Positions 16,324-25,368 are shown, numbered from the stretch's first letter. The stretch: DNA of 40,339 nucleotides from Gemmatimonadota bacterium (GCA_024638325.1 JAHEKM010000200.1:772-41110), one strand, 5' to 3'. Translations and numbers: made by a program. The notes: a model not told the origin generated them from the letters alone.

Positions 16324-17042
16324 CTGCCTGCTGCGAGCGCTCGCGCCTGCGCCCCGAAGAGCGTGTCCAGCCCCGCGGTCGCGAGATCCAGCAGCGCGTC
16401 CAGGTCGCTGCGCGGAAACGGGTCGCCCTCCGCGGTGCCCTGCACCTCGACGAGCCCCCCGCTCCGGGTGCCGACCACGTTCATGTCGACCTGAGCGTTC
16501 GAGTCTTCGCCGTAGTCGAGGTCGAGGCACGGCACCCCGTCGATCAGCCCGACGCTCACTGCGGCGACCGACTCGAGCATGGGATCCCGTTCCGCGTGCC
16601 CCTCGTCGCGCATCCACCGCGCAGCCAGGGAGAGCGCTACGTAGGCTCCCGTGATCGCCGCCGTCCGCGTGCCTCCGTCGGCCTGCAGGACGTCGCAGTC
16701 GACCGTAACCGTGTACTGCCCCAGCCGCTTCATGTCCGTGACGGACCTCAGCGACCGACCAATGAGTCGCTGGATCTCCTGGGTGCGGCCCTTCACGCCC
16801 GTGCGCTCGCGGTTCGTGCGGGTGTGCGTCGCTCTGGGCAACATGGCGTACTCGGCCGTGACCCAACCGGCGCCGCTCCGCTCACGCCAAGGAGGGACGC
16901 CCTCGGTGACCGACGCGGCACAGAGGACACGCGTGTCCCCGGTGGCGATGAGACACGAGCCCTCCGCATAGGGCGCCACCCCGACCTCGATCGACACCTC
17001 GCGCCCCTCGTCGGGCCGCCTCCCCCCCGCCCTTCTCGTCAT
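16320..17042 (-). CDS. rph: ribonuclease PH
   Basis: The protein has 240 residues. It trims the 3' ends of tRNA precursors by phosphorolysis. The sequence matches the family along its whole length: the start R-P-D-E-x-[13 protein letters not shown], the loop with [19 protein letters not shown] including phosphate-binding Arg86, [23 protein letters not shown], and the active-site segment [12 protein letters not shown]. The ATG overlaps the TGA of rfaE2 (ATGA). It is normally hexameric and cytoplasmic. Confidence 0.97.
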   Translation of the reverse strand: MTRRAGGRRPDEGREVSIEVGVAPYAEGSCLIATGDTRVLCAASVTEGVPPWRERSGAGWVTAEYAMLPRATHTRTNRERTGVKGRTQEIQRLIGRSLRSVTDMKRLGQYTVTVDCDVLQADGGTRTAAITGAYVALSLAARWMRDEGHAERDPMLESVAAVSVGLIDGVPCLDLDYGEDSNAQVDMNVVGTRSGGLVEVQGTAEGDPFPRSDLDALLDLATAGLDTLFGAQARALAAGR

Positions 17043-17533
17043 GTCCGACCTTCCGTTTGGATGCGTTCAATGAGCTCGGTACTGGACCGTCCACGCACGA
17101 GTGGGATCAGCTCTACGCGTCCCCCCGCGGCTTCGACGACGTCCCGCCCGACGACCTCCTCGATCGTGTAGTCCGTACCCTTCACGAGGACGTTCGGCAG
17201 CAGCGCACGAACCAGCGCCTCCGGGGTCGCGTCGTCGAAGATCGTCACGGCGTCGACCGACTCCAACGAGGCGACCAGTCTCGCCCGGTCGACTGCCGAC
17301 ACGAACGGACGGCCGGGGCCCTTTCCCAGCGCTGCGGCCGAGGCGTCCGAGTTCACGGCGACGACCAGAGCGTCGCCGAGCGCCCGGGCCTGCTCCAGAT
17401 AGGTCGCATGGCCGACATGCAGCAGGTCGAAGCAGCCGTTCGTGAAGACGAGCTTCTCCGAGCGGCCGGGTCCGAACCGACGGACCACCTCATGCCTAGA
17501 CAACACCTTGGCACCCGCCCGCCGGTGGCTCAT
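17039..17533 (-). CDS. rfaE2: D-glycero-beta-D-manno-heptose 1-phosphate adenylyltransferase
   Basis: The protein has 164 residues, the stand-alone adenylyltransferase half of HldE. It makes ADP-heptose for the LPS inner core. The nucleotidyltransferase signature is [13 protein letters not shown] (30-42) with the His39-x-x-His42 pair; [18 protein letters not shown] and [14 protein letters not shown] follow, and [10 protein letters not shown] provides the ISTT-like end. The kinase half is a separate gene at 37973-38986. Start and stop both overlap the neighbouring genes by four bases (hemC-like upstream, rph downstream). Confidence 0.94.
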   Translation of the reverse strand: MSHRRAGAKVLSRHEVVRRFGPGRSEKLVFTNGCFDLLHVGHATYLEQARALGDALVVAVNSDASAAALGKGPGRPFVSAVDRARLVASLESVDAVTIFDDATPEALVRALLPNVLVKGTDYTIEEVVGRDVVEAAGGRVELIPLVRGRSSTELIERIQTEGRT

Positions 17534-18408
17534 TCCATCGATGCCGCGAGCACCCGATGGGAGCCCCTCGCCTCCAACGTGCGGGCGACCGCCACGCCCA
17601 ACTGCTCGGGCTCGTCCAGCGGTCCTGTGAGATCGGCGCGCACCACGCGGCGACCGTCGGCGGAGGCGAGCGCGGCCCAGAGGCGCATGATCCTGCCCGA
17701 CGGCTGCGCGTGCGAGCCGAGTCCCACCTCAGCAGGCAGGTCGAGCGCCTCGACGAGCGCGAGCTCTGCCCGCAGGGCGGTCCGCGTCGGCAGGTGATCG
17801 AGCGCCGTGACCTCCGCGATGGGATGCCGACCCACGATCGCGACGGCCCCTTGGCCGGGTTCCGGCGGCCAGGCGCGGGGGTCCAGCACCTCGGTGGCCC
17901 GTCCAGCGAGGCCCGAGCGCCGGGCGTCACCGGACCACACGATCAGTGCGTCCAGGGTCTCGTCCTGAAGCGGGTCGTCCACTTCCGGGCGCAGCCGCAC
18001 AACCTCGACGTCGGGACGATGAGCCCTGAGCAGGGCCTCACGCCGCGCCCCTGTCACCGCCACGCGGGCCCCATGCCTCAGCCCTCGCAGGGGCGACCGG
18101 TCGCGCAGTCCGATGACCGTGTCGCGGGGATCCTCCCGGGGGAGAACCGCAAGCATGGTGAGGTCCTCCGCCGCGCTGCGGAGCATGCGCATGCCGACCA
18201 CCGCGAGGTCGACGTGCTGATCCCTCAGCCCGCCGAGTGGATTCCTGTCACGACCCGCGCCGCGAAGTCGGGTAGTGACGGTCTCCACGTCGACGCCGGC
18301 CGCGCCGAGTCTGGCGAGCACATCATCGGCGCTCGCCGTGACGTCGTCGTGAATCGCCAGCCTGGCTGTCACGGTCTCGACCCTGCGGAGGCGACTCGCC
18401 TCCGCCAA
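17530..18408 (-). CDS. HemC-like protein lacking catalytic residues
   Basis: The protein has 292 residues and aligns along most of its length with hydroxymethylbilane synthase (porphobilinogen deaminase). Shared features are DLAV (67-70), REDPRD (91-96), a Arg-Arg pair in GARREALL (122-123), [11 protein letters not shown] (130-140), PGQGAVAI (184-191) and the C-terminal [15 protein letters not shown]. However the stretch that should read AVHSMKD(V/L)P, with the catalytic Asp, is AVVGMRML here, and the GGC site that holds the dipyrromethane cofactor is replaced by VGLGSHAQ; the protein contains no Cys at all. The N-terminal R-x-S-x-L-A motif is also lost. It cannot be a normal HemC. A binding or regulatory role is possible; function unknown. 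The start at TTG 18408 lies six bases after the stop of the antiporter gene. Confidence 0.8.
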   Translation of the reverse strand: MAEASRLRRVETVTARLAIHDDVTASADDVLARLGAAGVDVETVTTRLRGAGRDRNPLGGLRDQHVDLAVVGMRMLRSAAEDLTMLAVLPREDPRDTVIGLRDRSPLRGLRHGARVAVTGARREALLRAHRPDVEVVRLRPEVDDPLQDETLDALIVWSGDARRSGLAGRATEVLDPRAWPPEPGQGAVAIVGRHPIAEVTALDHLPTRTALRAELALVEALDLPAEVGLGSHAQPSGRIMRLWAALASADGRRVVRADLTGPLDEPEQLGVAVARTLEARGSHRVLAASME

Positions 18409-18414
18409 GAGGAA

Positions 18415-20196
18415 TCAGAGATAGAAGAGCAGGTAGGCGGCGAGTAGGATCGCCACCCACAGCACCATACTACCCGACGGCCACGAGCGAGCCAGAGGAC
18501 CCATCTGTCCGCTCGACCGGTTGCCGACGCGAAGCACGGATCCGATGAACTCCATGACCGCCGAGCGCACGTAAGCGTCGACCGTCGCGACCGCGCCACC
18601 GACCGTGCGCACGAGCCACGGACCGAGCTTCCTGTACAGGACCTCGGCGTCGATGTGCACGGCACGCTTCTCGTCTGGATACACGCCCGACCTGACCAGG
18701 GTGATGAAGCCGAGCGCCCCGAACACGAGCAGTTGCATCTGCGTCACCACATGCCGGGTGTCGTACGGATGGTAGTCCATCTCGAACGGGAGCAGCTGGT
18801 AGAACTGGCTCGGAAAGACACCGATGAGCACGCAGAGCACCGCGCCGATGGACATGGCGACGAGCATGTTCTTCGGGGGCTCCTTCGCCCGGATCCCCGA
18901 GTCGTGGGCGAAGAACGAGAAATAGGGGATCTTGATGCCAGCATGCTCCAGCACGCCCGCCGAGGCGAAGAGCATGAAGAGCCACACGATGTAGTGATGT
19001 TCGTCGACCGCGGCGACCATGATCATCGACTTCGTCACGAAGGCGCTGAACAGCGGGAAGGCCGAGATCGCGCTCGCGCCCACGATGCAGAGCCCCGCAG
19101 TGATGGGCATGGTCTTATAGAGGCCGCCGAGCTCCGTGCCCTTGGTGCGACCGGTCATGGTCATGACGGCGCCCATCGACATGAAGAGCAGGCCCTTGAA
19201 GATGACGTCCGCAAATGCGTGCGCGACCGCCCCGTTCACGGCCATCGACGTCCCGATGCCGATGCCGGCCACCATGAAGCCGATCTGGTTGATCATGGAG
19301 TAGCCGAGCACCCGACGCAGGTCGTTCTCGAGGACCGCGTAGAAGATCGGGAAGAACGTCATGGCCGTGCCGATCCAGATGAGTGGATCGGCTCCCGCGA
19401 AGCTCCTCGCGAGCGCGTACACGGCGACCTTCGTTGTGAACGCGCTCAGGAAGACCGTCCCGGTCGGCGTGCTCTCCGGGTACGCCTCGGTGATCCAGTT
19501 GTGTACGAACGGGAAACCGGCCTTGATGCCGAACGAGAGCAGCAGGATCCACCCGGCCAAGCCGAAGTCCTCGAGGCCCACGTGCCCGAACTCGATGGAC
19601 CCGGTGTCCCGCGCGATCATCAGCGCCGCGGACAGCAGCAGCACGCCCGAGAAGACGTGGATGATGAGATACCGGAAGCCCGTGGCGAACGAGCGTTCGG
19701 AGTCGCGCGCCCACACGAGGAAGACCGACGTGAGCGCCAGCAGCTCCCAGAACACGAATAGCGTGATGAAGTCGCCCGCGAACACCGCGCCGAGCGCGCT
19801 GCCCGCGTACAGCATCGCCGCGACGTGCTGCATGCCGGCGCGGCCGTTCCCCACGACATCGGTCTCACCGACGTCGGCTGCCACCGAACCCTCCGGCGCC
19901 GCGTCGCCCAGGTGCAGCGCATACACGAATGCCAGTAGCGCCGCGAGGTGGAAGAGGTACCCGAAGAGCAGACTCAGCTTGTCGGCCCGGAACGGCGTGA
20001 GCACGTAGCCGAGCAGCTCGATCTCGAGGTACGACTGCGGCCCGTTGGCCGCCACGTCCGAGCCGGCCCCCAGCCAGAGCAGGATCCCGCCCACGGCCGG
20101 AATCGCGAGCACGAGCGCTTTGCGTACCGATCCCTTGGTGAAGGCGACGAGCACCGCGCCGACGAAGAAGAGGATGAACGGAGGTAGGCTAGTCAT
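18415..20196 (-). CDS. Mrp/complex I-type antiporter subunit (third copy)
   Basis: The protein has 593 residues with about 14 membrane helices. It belongs to the MrpD/NuoL-M-N family, which moves protons or Na+ through the inner membrane. The key Glu lies in LFVFWELLALTS, the Lys in SFGIKAGFPFVHNW, and further conserved Lys and His residues sit in FTTKVAVYALA and AVAHAFADVIFKGLLF. After the last core helix comes a long amphipathic region (from about VLYRKLGPWL) and a final hydrophobic helix ending in AAYLLFYL, like the lateral helix of NuoL or MrpA. It overlaps the small His-rich gene by eight bases. It is the largest of three paralogues in this cluster. Confidence 0.88.
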   Translation of the reverse strand: MTSLPPFILFFVGAVLVAFTKGSVRKALVLAIPAVGGILLWLGAGSDVAANGPQSYLEIELLGYVLTPFRADKLSLLFGYLFHLAALLAFVYALHLGDAAPEGSVAADVGETDVVGNGRAGMQHVAAMLYAGSALGAVFAGDFITLFVFWELLALTSVFLVWARDSERSFATGFRYLIIHVFSGVLLLSAALMIARDTGSIEFGHVGLEDFGLAGWILLLSFGIKAGFPFVHNWITEAYPESTPTGTVFLSAFTTKVAVYALARSFAGADPLIWIGTAMTFFPIFYAVLENDLRRVLGYSMINQIGFMVAGIGIGTSMAVNGAVAHAFADVIFKGLLFMSMGAVMTMTGRTKGTELGGLYKTMPITAGLCIVGASAISAFPLFSAFVTKSMIMVAAVDEHHYIVWLFMLFASAGVLEHAGIKIPYFSFFAHDSGIRAKEPPKNMLVAMSIGAVLCVLIGVFPSQFYQLLPFEMDYHPYDTRHVVTQMQLLVFGALGFITLVRSGVYPDEKRAVHIDAEVLYRKLGPWLVRTVGGAVATVDAYVRSAVMEFIGSVLRVGNRSSGQMGPLARSWPSGSMVLWVAILLAAYLLFYL

Positions 20197-20512
20197 CCGC
20201 CTCCTCCTCGTACTTCCCGCCGCCCTCGTAGTAGTCCTCGGACCGGATCAGCAGCGTGCGCATGGGCCGCGCCACGAGCACCAGGAACCAGAACGACACG
20301 AACCCGTAGATCGGGTACACCAGGAAGCGCATGCGCTCTTCGAGCGGATGCGGGTGCGCGTTCTCGGCCCCGAGCAGCAGGAGCTCGGCGGCGACGAGCA
20401 CCGCGCAAATCACGTAGAAGATCGTGAAGAGCCGCTTCACCGTCTCCGGCCTGTCCATCCAGCCGATCGGCTCCTTCACCTCGTGGTGGTCGTGATGCCC
20501 GTGTTGGCTCAT
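20189..20512 (-). CDS. small His-rich two-helix membrane protein
   Basis: The protein has 107 residues. The N-terminus MSQHGHHDHHEVKEP has six His in the first ten positions or so. Two membrane helices follow (about 28-47, LFTIFYVICAVLVAAELLLL, and 65-82, VYPIYGFVSFWFLVLVA). The cytoplasm-side tail is acidic (YYEGGGKYEEEADD). No family name is known to me. It lies between two antiporter genes with overlaps of four and eight bases, so it is probably an accessory subunit of the same complex. The His cluster could bind metal or sense pH; this is a guess. Confidence 0.75.
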   Translation of the reverse strand: MSQHGHHDHHEVKEPIGWMDRPETVKRLFTIFYVICAVLVAAELLLLGAENAHPHPLEERMRFLVYPIYGFVSFWFLVLVARPMRTLLIRSEDYYEGGGKYEEEADD

Positions 20513-21993
20513 GGGGCCACCTCCCCCGTGCCCGAGACGGCCATCGTCATCAGGTCGTACCAGAGCTCGGGCCAGAAGAAGAGGGCGATCGTGGCCGCCG
20601 CGGTCACGCAAATGGCGATCAGCGAGGTCGTGGGCGCCTCGTGGATCCCTTCGTGGTGATGCGATCCCTCGGGCGGCTTGAAGAAGAACGCCTTCACCGG
20701 CACCTCGAGCAGGTAGTAGAGCCCCAAGAGCGAGCTCACCATGAGCACCGCGAGGAGGCCGAGCTGGCCCGACTCGAGCGTGCCCATGCCGAGGAACCAC
20801 TTACTCCACGACCCGCCTGCCGGCGGCAGCCCGATGATGCTCAACGAGCCGATGAAGAAGGCTCCGAACGTAATGGGCATGGTGCGGCCCAGGCCGTGCA
20901 TGCGGCTGATCTTCTTCTCGTGCGCCGCCACCATGACCGCCCCGGCCGCGAAGAAGAGCGTGATCTTGCCGAAGGCGTGCATGGCGATGTGCATGCCTCC
21001 ACCGATGATGCCCATCTCGTTGGCGAGCATCGCGCCCAGAACGATGTAGGACAGCTGGCTGATGGTCGAGTACGCGAGCCGCGCCTTCAGGTTGTCCTTC
21101 GTGAAGGCGACGAGCGACCCGAGAATGATCGTCGCGGCCGCGGCCCAGGCCATCCATGAAGTGGTGGCGAGGGTCTGAAGCAGATCGATACCGAAGACGT
21201 AGACGGCGATCTTGAGCACCGTGAAGACGCCGGCCTTCACGACGGCCACGGCGTGCAGCAGGGCCGAGACCGGCGTGGGTGCCACCATGGCGGCCGGGAG
21301 CCACCGGTGGAACGGCATGAGCGCTGCCTTCCCGACCCCGTATACGTACAGCACCAGAATCGCGCTCAGCACCCCGACCGAGGCGGTGCCGGCCAGGATG
21401 CCGCCGTCCATGAATTCGACCGTGCCCGCGAGCTGCCACGTCCAGATGATCGCCAGGAGCTGGAAGCCGACCGATGTCGCGAGCAGGATGCCCAGATAGA
21501 TCCGACCCGACCTCTTGGCTTCCTCCGTCTGGTGGTGCGTGACGAGCGGGAACGTGCAGAACGTGAGGAACTCGTAGAAGAGAAAGAGCGTGAAGAGGTT
21601 GCCGCTGAACGCGACGCCGAGCGCGCCCGCGATGGCGATGGCGAAGAAGAAGAAGAACCGCGTCTGGTTCTCCTCGTGGTGCCCACGCATGTAGCCGATG
21701 GCGTACAGGGTCGTCACGGGCCACAGGAACGACGCGACCAGCGCGAACACCATCCCGAGCGGCTCGACCTCGAAGACGATGGGCACGCCCGGAACCACCT
21801 CGAACAGCTCGAGGCGCGGGCGGGCACCCTCTTGAACGAGGTAGAGCAGCCCAAGGACGTGCCAGAAGGTCGCGACCCCCGCGAAGAGCGTGCCGGCCTC
21901 GCGCATGTTCGGGGTGGCTCGGAGCACGAGCACGGCCATCGCCCCGACGACGGGGAGCAGCACGGTGAACCCGATCAGCATGCCCTCGCTCAC
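20509..21993 (-). CDS. Mrp/complex I-type antiporter subunit (second copy)
   Basis: The protein has 494 residues with about 14 helices, a NuoL/MrpA-N/MrpD-type proton or Na+ channel subunit. The conserved Glu sits in LFLFYEFLTFCTFPL, the Lys in YGVGKAALMPFHRWLP, the following helix in VSALLHAVAVVKAGVF, and a later Lys in AFGKITLFFAAGA. The block KAALMPFHRWLPxAMxAPTPVSALLHA is closer to NuoL/MrpA than to MrpD. The GTG start overlaps the preceding stop (GTGA), and the stop overlaps the small His-rich gene (ATGA). A short His patch (GSHHHEGIHEAP) occurs near residue 450. Confidence 0.88.
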   Translation of the reverse strand: MSEGMLIGFTVLLPVVGAMAVLVLRATPNMREAGTLFAGVATFWHVLGLLYLVQEGARPRLELFEVVPGVPIVFEVEPLGMVFALVASFLWPVTTLYAIGYMRGHHEENQTRFFFFFAIAIAGALGVAFSGNLFTLFLFYEFLTFCTFPLVTHHQTEEAKRSGRIYLGILLATSVGFQLLAIIWTWQLAGTVEFMDGGILAGTASVGVLSAILVLYVYGVGKAALMPFHRWLPAAMVAPTPVSALLHAVAVVKAGVFTVLKIAVYVFGIDLLQTLATTSWMAWAAAATIILGSLVAFTKDNLKARLAYSTISQLSYIVLGAMLANEMGIIGGGMHIAMHAFGKITLFFAAGAVMVAAHEKKISRMHGLGRTMPITFGAFFIGSLSIIGLPPAGGSWSKWFLGMGTLESGQLGLLAVLMVSSLLGLYYLLEVPVKAFFFKPPEGSHHHEGIHEAPTTSLIAICVTAAATIALFFWPELWYDLMTMAVSGTGEVAP

Positions 21994-23465
21994 TGGATGC
22001 CTCCGATGAGCGTCTCGGCGGCCTGCGTCGCGACGTCGGCCGTGAGGCTCGCGTCGATGCCGAAGTAGAAGCTCGCCGCAACGAGGGCCCAGGTCGGCAA
22101 CAGGAGACTCAGCGGCGCCTCACGGATCTCGTGGTCCGGGTCAGGCTCCTGGAAGTACGCCACCTCCACGACCTTCCAGACGTAGATCAGCGCCATGAGC
22201 GAGCCGACCATCACCACGCCCGCGATCGCCCAGCTCCCCTGCTCCAGCGCCGCCTGCACCAGATACCACTTGCTCACGAAGCCTACCGTGGCCGGGACGC
22301 CGATGAGGCTCAGCCCACCACCCACGAACGCGGCCATCGTCCAGGGCATGCGCTTGCCGAGCCCCGCCATCTTCTCGATGCGCACCGAGCCGACGCTGTA
22401 CATCACGCAGCCCATGGCCATGAAGAGGGCGCCCTTCATGAGCGCGTGGTTGAACAGGTGGATGATGCCGGCGGTCACGCCCAGCACCGAGCCGAAGCTG
22501 ATGCCGAGCACCATGTACCCGATCTGCGCCACGCTCGAGAAGGCCAAAAGGCGCTTCACGTTGGCCTGGTAGATCGCCACCAGCGACATCGCGAGAATCG
22601 CGACGATCGAGAGCGGCATCAGCACCATGTCGAGCTGCATGGCCTCGTACGAGAACGTCTCGCCGAAGATCGTGAAGAAGAACCGCAGCAGCAGGTAGAC
22701 GGACACCTTCGTGGCTGTCGACGCGATGAACGCGGTGACCGCCGAGGGGGCGTACGTGTACGCGTTCGGCAGCCAGAGATGCAGCGGGAAGAGCGCCAGC
22801 TTGAGCGTGATGCCGACGGTCAGGAACGTGAAGGCGACCGGGATGGTCCGGTTGTCTGCGACCTCCGGCAGGCGCACGGCCAAGTCGGCCATGTTGAGCG
22901 TGCCCGTCATGACGTACATCAGCCCGATGCCGATGACGATGAACGACGCGCCGACGCTCCCCATGATCAGGTACTGGAAGGACGCCGTGAGTGCCCTGCG
23001 GTCCTTGCCCAGCGCGATCATCGAGTACGCTGACAGGGACGAGATCTCGAGGAAGACGAAGACGTTGAAGACGTCCCCCGTCACCGAGATGCCGAGGAGG
23101 CCGCTCAGGCAGAGCAGGAACGCCGCGTAGAAGAGGGGGCCACGATCTTCTTCGACCTCCTTCGCAATGCTGGTCCGGGCGTAGGGGATCGTGACGGCGC
23201 CGATGGCGGCGACGATGATGGCCACGAAGATGCTGACCAAGTCGATCCGGTACTCGATGCCGTACGGGGGCACCCACCCACCCAGCTCGTAGCTGATGGG
23301 TCCCTCCACCCGGATGCGCTGCAGCAGAGAGACGGACGCGTAGAGCGTCCACCAGCACGCTGCGGCGGCGACGGCCCAGGCCACCTTCCAGCGCCCGACC
23401 AACGCCGCGACGGGCGCCAGGAGGAGCGGCACCACCACCAGGAGCGCCGGGAGGTGCTCGCTCAC
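21990..23465 (-). CDS. mnhD: Na+/H+ antiporter subunit D (MnhD/MrpD)
   Basis: The protein has 491 residues with about 14 helices. It is the canonical MrpD-type subunit: conserved Glu in VFVFLEISSLSAYSMIALG, Lys in TVGITLKLALFPLHLWLPNAY, the helix APSAVTAFIASTATKVSVYLLLR, and NHALMKGALFMAMG. In Mrp complexes MrpD is thought to carry out Na+/H+ exchange with MrpA. The GTG start overlaps the mnhC stop (GTGA), the usual C-D order. Confidence 0.92.
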   Translation of the reverse strand: MSEHLPALLVVVPLLLAPVAALVGRWKVAWAVAAAACWWTLYASVSLLQRIRVEGPISYELGGWVPPYGIEYRIDLVSIFVAIIVAAIGAVTIPYARTSIAKEVEEDRGPLFYAAFLLCLSGLLGISVTGDVFNVFVFLEISSLSAYSMIALGKDRRALTASFQYLIMGSVGASFIVIGIGLMYVMTGTLNMADLAVRLPEVADNRTIPVAFTFLTVGITLKLALFPLHLWLPNAYTYAPSAVTAFIASTATKVSVYLLLRFFFTIFGETFSYEAMQLDMVLMPLSIVAILAMSLVAIYQANVKRLLAFSSVAQIGYMVLGISFGSVLGVTAGIIHLFNHALMKGALFMAMGCVMYSVGSVRIEKMAGLGKRMPWTMAAFVGGGLSLIGVPATVGFVSKWYLVQAALEQGSWAIAGVVMVGSLMALIYVWKVVEVAYFQEPDPDHEIREAPLSLLLPTWALVAASFYFGIDASLTADVATQAAETLIGGIQ

Positions 23466-23896
23466 GACGGTCCGTCCAGGAGCTCGTGTTCCTCGATGGT
23501 CCCGTACGCCTCCTTGATGCGCACGACCAGGCTCAGCCCGAGCGCCAACGTCGCCACGCCGACCACGATCGCGGTCAGCATGAGGACGTGCGGAAGCGGG
23601 TTCGAATAGAGGATCGCCTCGCCCGCAACCTCGACGGCCTCGACCACCTCGGCTCCGACGCCGCCGACTGCCTCCGCAGTCTCGCCCACTTCCTCGGCGT
23701 GAGCCGCTTCGACGAGGATCGGCGCGGTCCCCCCGGTCACCTTTCCGAAGGAGACGTACATCAGGATGACTGACGTCTGGAAGATGTTCAGCCCAATCAG
23801 CTTCTTCACGAGGTTGGACCGCGCGATGAGCGTGTAGAAGCCGACCATCATCAGGACGATGACGGCCCAGTAGTTGAAGAGCCCGAGCGCGGTCAC
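23462..23896 (-). CDS. mnhC: Na+/H+ antiporter subunit C (MnhC/MrpC) with acidic insert
   Basis: The protein has 144 residues; typical MrpC/NuoK-like proteins have 110-120. Three membrane helices are visible: 8-25, 33-53 and 100-125. The conserved LIGLNIFQTSVILMYVS and GGTAPI lie at 33-60, and NPLPHVLMLTAIVVGVA at 99-115. Between them residues 63-96 form an Ala/Glu/Val-rich insert with about nine Glu, not present in most relatives. The GTG start overlaps the mnhB stop (GTGA). Confidence 0.9.
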   Translation of the reverse strand: MTALGLFNYWAVIVLMMVGFYTLIARSNLVKKLIGLNIFQTSVILMYVSFGKVTGGTAPILVEAAHAEEVGETAEAVGGVGAEVVEAVEVAGEAILYSNPLPHVLMLTAIVVGVATLALGLSLVVRIKEAYGTIEEHELLDGPS

Positions 23897-24318
23897 GACT
23901 CGATCCTCCGACGCCCCGCGAAGGCGTAGAAGAGCGATACCATCACGCCGAAGACTGTGACGAGGACGCCGAGCTCGACGCCGATGATGCCGTAGTGCTG
24001 ACCATGCAGCGGATCGTGCGCGAGCACGCTGTAGTTGAGGAACTCGCCGCCCAGCGCCATCGACCCGTATCCGACGCCCACGAAGATGATGACGCCGAGG
24101 GCCCCGCACGCGTAGGCGACCCTTGGCGGCAGCACCTTGATGGCGTTTCCGAGGCCGTATACCAGAGCATAGAGCACGAACGCGGCCGCGAAGATGACGC
24201 CGGCCTGGAAGCCACCGCCTGGCCCGTAGTCGCCATGGAACTGGACGTACAGCGCGAAGATGAGGATGAACGGCGTGAGGATCTTGGTGCCCACGCGCAG
24301 GATCACGCGGTCATCCAT
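23893..24318 (-). CDS. mnhB: Na+/H+ antiporter subunit B (MnhB/MrpB)
   Basis: The protein has 141 residues and four helices, the normal size. The hallmark GDYGPGGGFQAGVIFAAAFV lies at 29-48, followed by a helix with ACGALGVIIFVGVGYGSM and a last helix VELGVLVTVFGVMVSLFYAF. ATG 24318 gives the family-like start M-x-x-R-V-I-L-R; longer frames upstream are the C-terminus of the preceding gene read in another frame. It overlaps the preceding gene by eight bases. Confidence 0.93.
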   Translation of the reverse strand: MDDRVILRVGTKILTPFILIFALYVQFHGDYGPGGGFQAGVIFAAAFVLYALVYGLGNAIKVLPPRVAYACGALGVIIFVGVGYGSMALGGEFLNYSVLAHDPLHGQHYGIIGVELGVLVTVFGVMVSLFYAFAGRRRIES

Positions 24319-25027
24319 GCGTGTCTCCTTCCCCTGCGGTCCGATCGGGGGGCACGGGGTCGTCCGGCGGCGGCGTCGCCTCGATGCCCACCGGACCACC
24401 CGCTTTGATCTCGGCCTCGAGCTCTTCACGGGTTTCACCCGGCCGGACGGTGATCCACTGACCCTCGTGGAACACCCGCTTCGGGAGGGGGCCACGCGAG
24501 AGTAGCAGGAGGACGCCGACCATCGCGGCGAACACGACCGCGGTCTCGCCCATGGTGTCGTAGCCCCGGTACGAGGCGAGCACGGAGGTCACCACGTTGG
24601 GAATGTGCCCGACCTCGTGCTCCGATTCCTCCAGATAATGCGGAGCCACATGGAGCTGGGCGGGGTTATCCGGGCCACCGAACGGCGGCATCTGCGACGT
24701 CCCATATACCAGGATCCCGCCCGTGATGATCACGACGAAGAGCGGAAGGATCGGCCGATGCGTCGGCTCGGCCTCCTGGTGGCCCACGAGGGCGAGCGTA
24801 CCGAGAAGGAGCACGGTCGAGATGCCGGCACCGACGGCGGCCTCCGTGAAGGCCACGTCGACCGCGTCCATCACCACGAAGAGGCCGGCGGAGACGAGGC
24901 TGTAGATGCCCGTGAGCATCACGGCTGCGAAGAGATTGCGCAGGCGGATGATCATGATCCCCGTGATCGCGAGCAGGATGAGCAGCACGATGTCGACGAT
25001 CTCCGCCATCAGAACGCCTTCGCTCAC
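24311..25027 (-). CDS. MrpA C-terminal-type subunit (DUF4040/MbhD + MbhE-like)
   Basis: The protein has 238 residues. It corresponds to the C-terminal part of MrpA, here a separate gene as in membrane-bound hydrogenase (Mbh) clusters. The N-terminal DUF4040/MbhD part (about 5-85) includes NLFAAVMLTGIYSLVSAG and DVAFTEAAVGAGISTVLLLG with the conserved Glu62. The MbhE-like part (about 90-180) includes NVVTSVLASYRGYDTMGETAV. The remaining 55 residues are a hydrophilic, Pro/Asp-rich tail. The start is GTG 25027, overlapping the mnhG stop and preceded by GGAGGAGC; ATG 25009 is a weaker choice. Confidence 0.9.
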   Translation of the reverse strand: MSEGVLMAEIVDIVLLILLAITGIMIIRLRNLFAAVMLTGIYSLVSAGLFVVMDAVDVAFTEAAVGAGISTVLLLGTLALVGHQEAEPTHRPILPLFVVIITGGILVYGTSQMPPFGGPDNPAQLHVAPHYLEESEHEVGHIPNVVTSVLASYRGYDTMGETAVVFAAMVGVLLLLSRGPLPKRVFHEGQWITVRPGETREELEAEIKAGGPVGIEATPPPDDPVPPDRTAGEGDTHG

Positions 25028-25368
25028 GCTCGCTCCTCCCCGTTGGTCCACGGCTTCACACCACCGGCCAGACCGGCACGCGCCAGGGCGTGCGTGGCGA
25101 TGGGGCTGGTGAGCAGCAGGAAGCCGTAGATGAGGACCAGACGGACCAGCACGAGCCAATAGGTGGTCTCGCCGTGCAGCATGTCGCCGACCGTGTGGAA
25201 GGCCATCCCGAGCAGGACCAGTCCGGCCCCCATCGTGTCGGTCATGCCCGCCGCGTGAAGCCGGGTATAGACGTCCGGCATGCGCAGCACGCCGAAGGTC
25301 CCGACGAGCATGAAGAAGACCCCGCCGACGATGGCAATCCAGCTGAGGGCGCCGAGCAGGACGTCCAT
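25024..25368 (-). CDS. mnhG: Na+/H+ antiporter subunit G (MnhG/MrpG)
   Basis: The protein has 114 residues and three helices. The family signature FGVLRMPDVYTRLHAAGMTDT lies at 25-45, followed by MGAGLVLLGMAF and VLVRLVLIYGFLLLTSPIATHALARA. It is essential for assembly of Mrp complexes in species studied. The gene starts directly after the mnhF stop and overlaps the next start (GTGA). Confidence 0.95.
   Translation of the reverse strand: MDVLLGALSWIAIVGGVFFMLVGTFGVLRMPDVYTRLHAAGMTDTMGAGLVLLGMAFHTVGDMLHGETTYWLVLVRLVLIYGFLLLTSPIATHALARAGLAGGVKPWTNGEERA

Noticed and set aside
17530-18408. Annotation as functional hydroxymethylbilane synthase
   Set aside because: The catalytic Asp and the cofactor-binding Cys are both missing, although the fold is shared.
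18655-19761. Plus-strand frame of about 368 codons opposite the antiporter gene
   Set aside because: Shadow frame rich in Glu, His and Arg; the antiporter on the other strand is certain.
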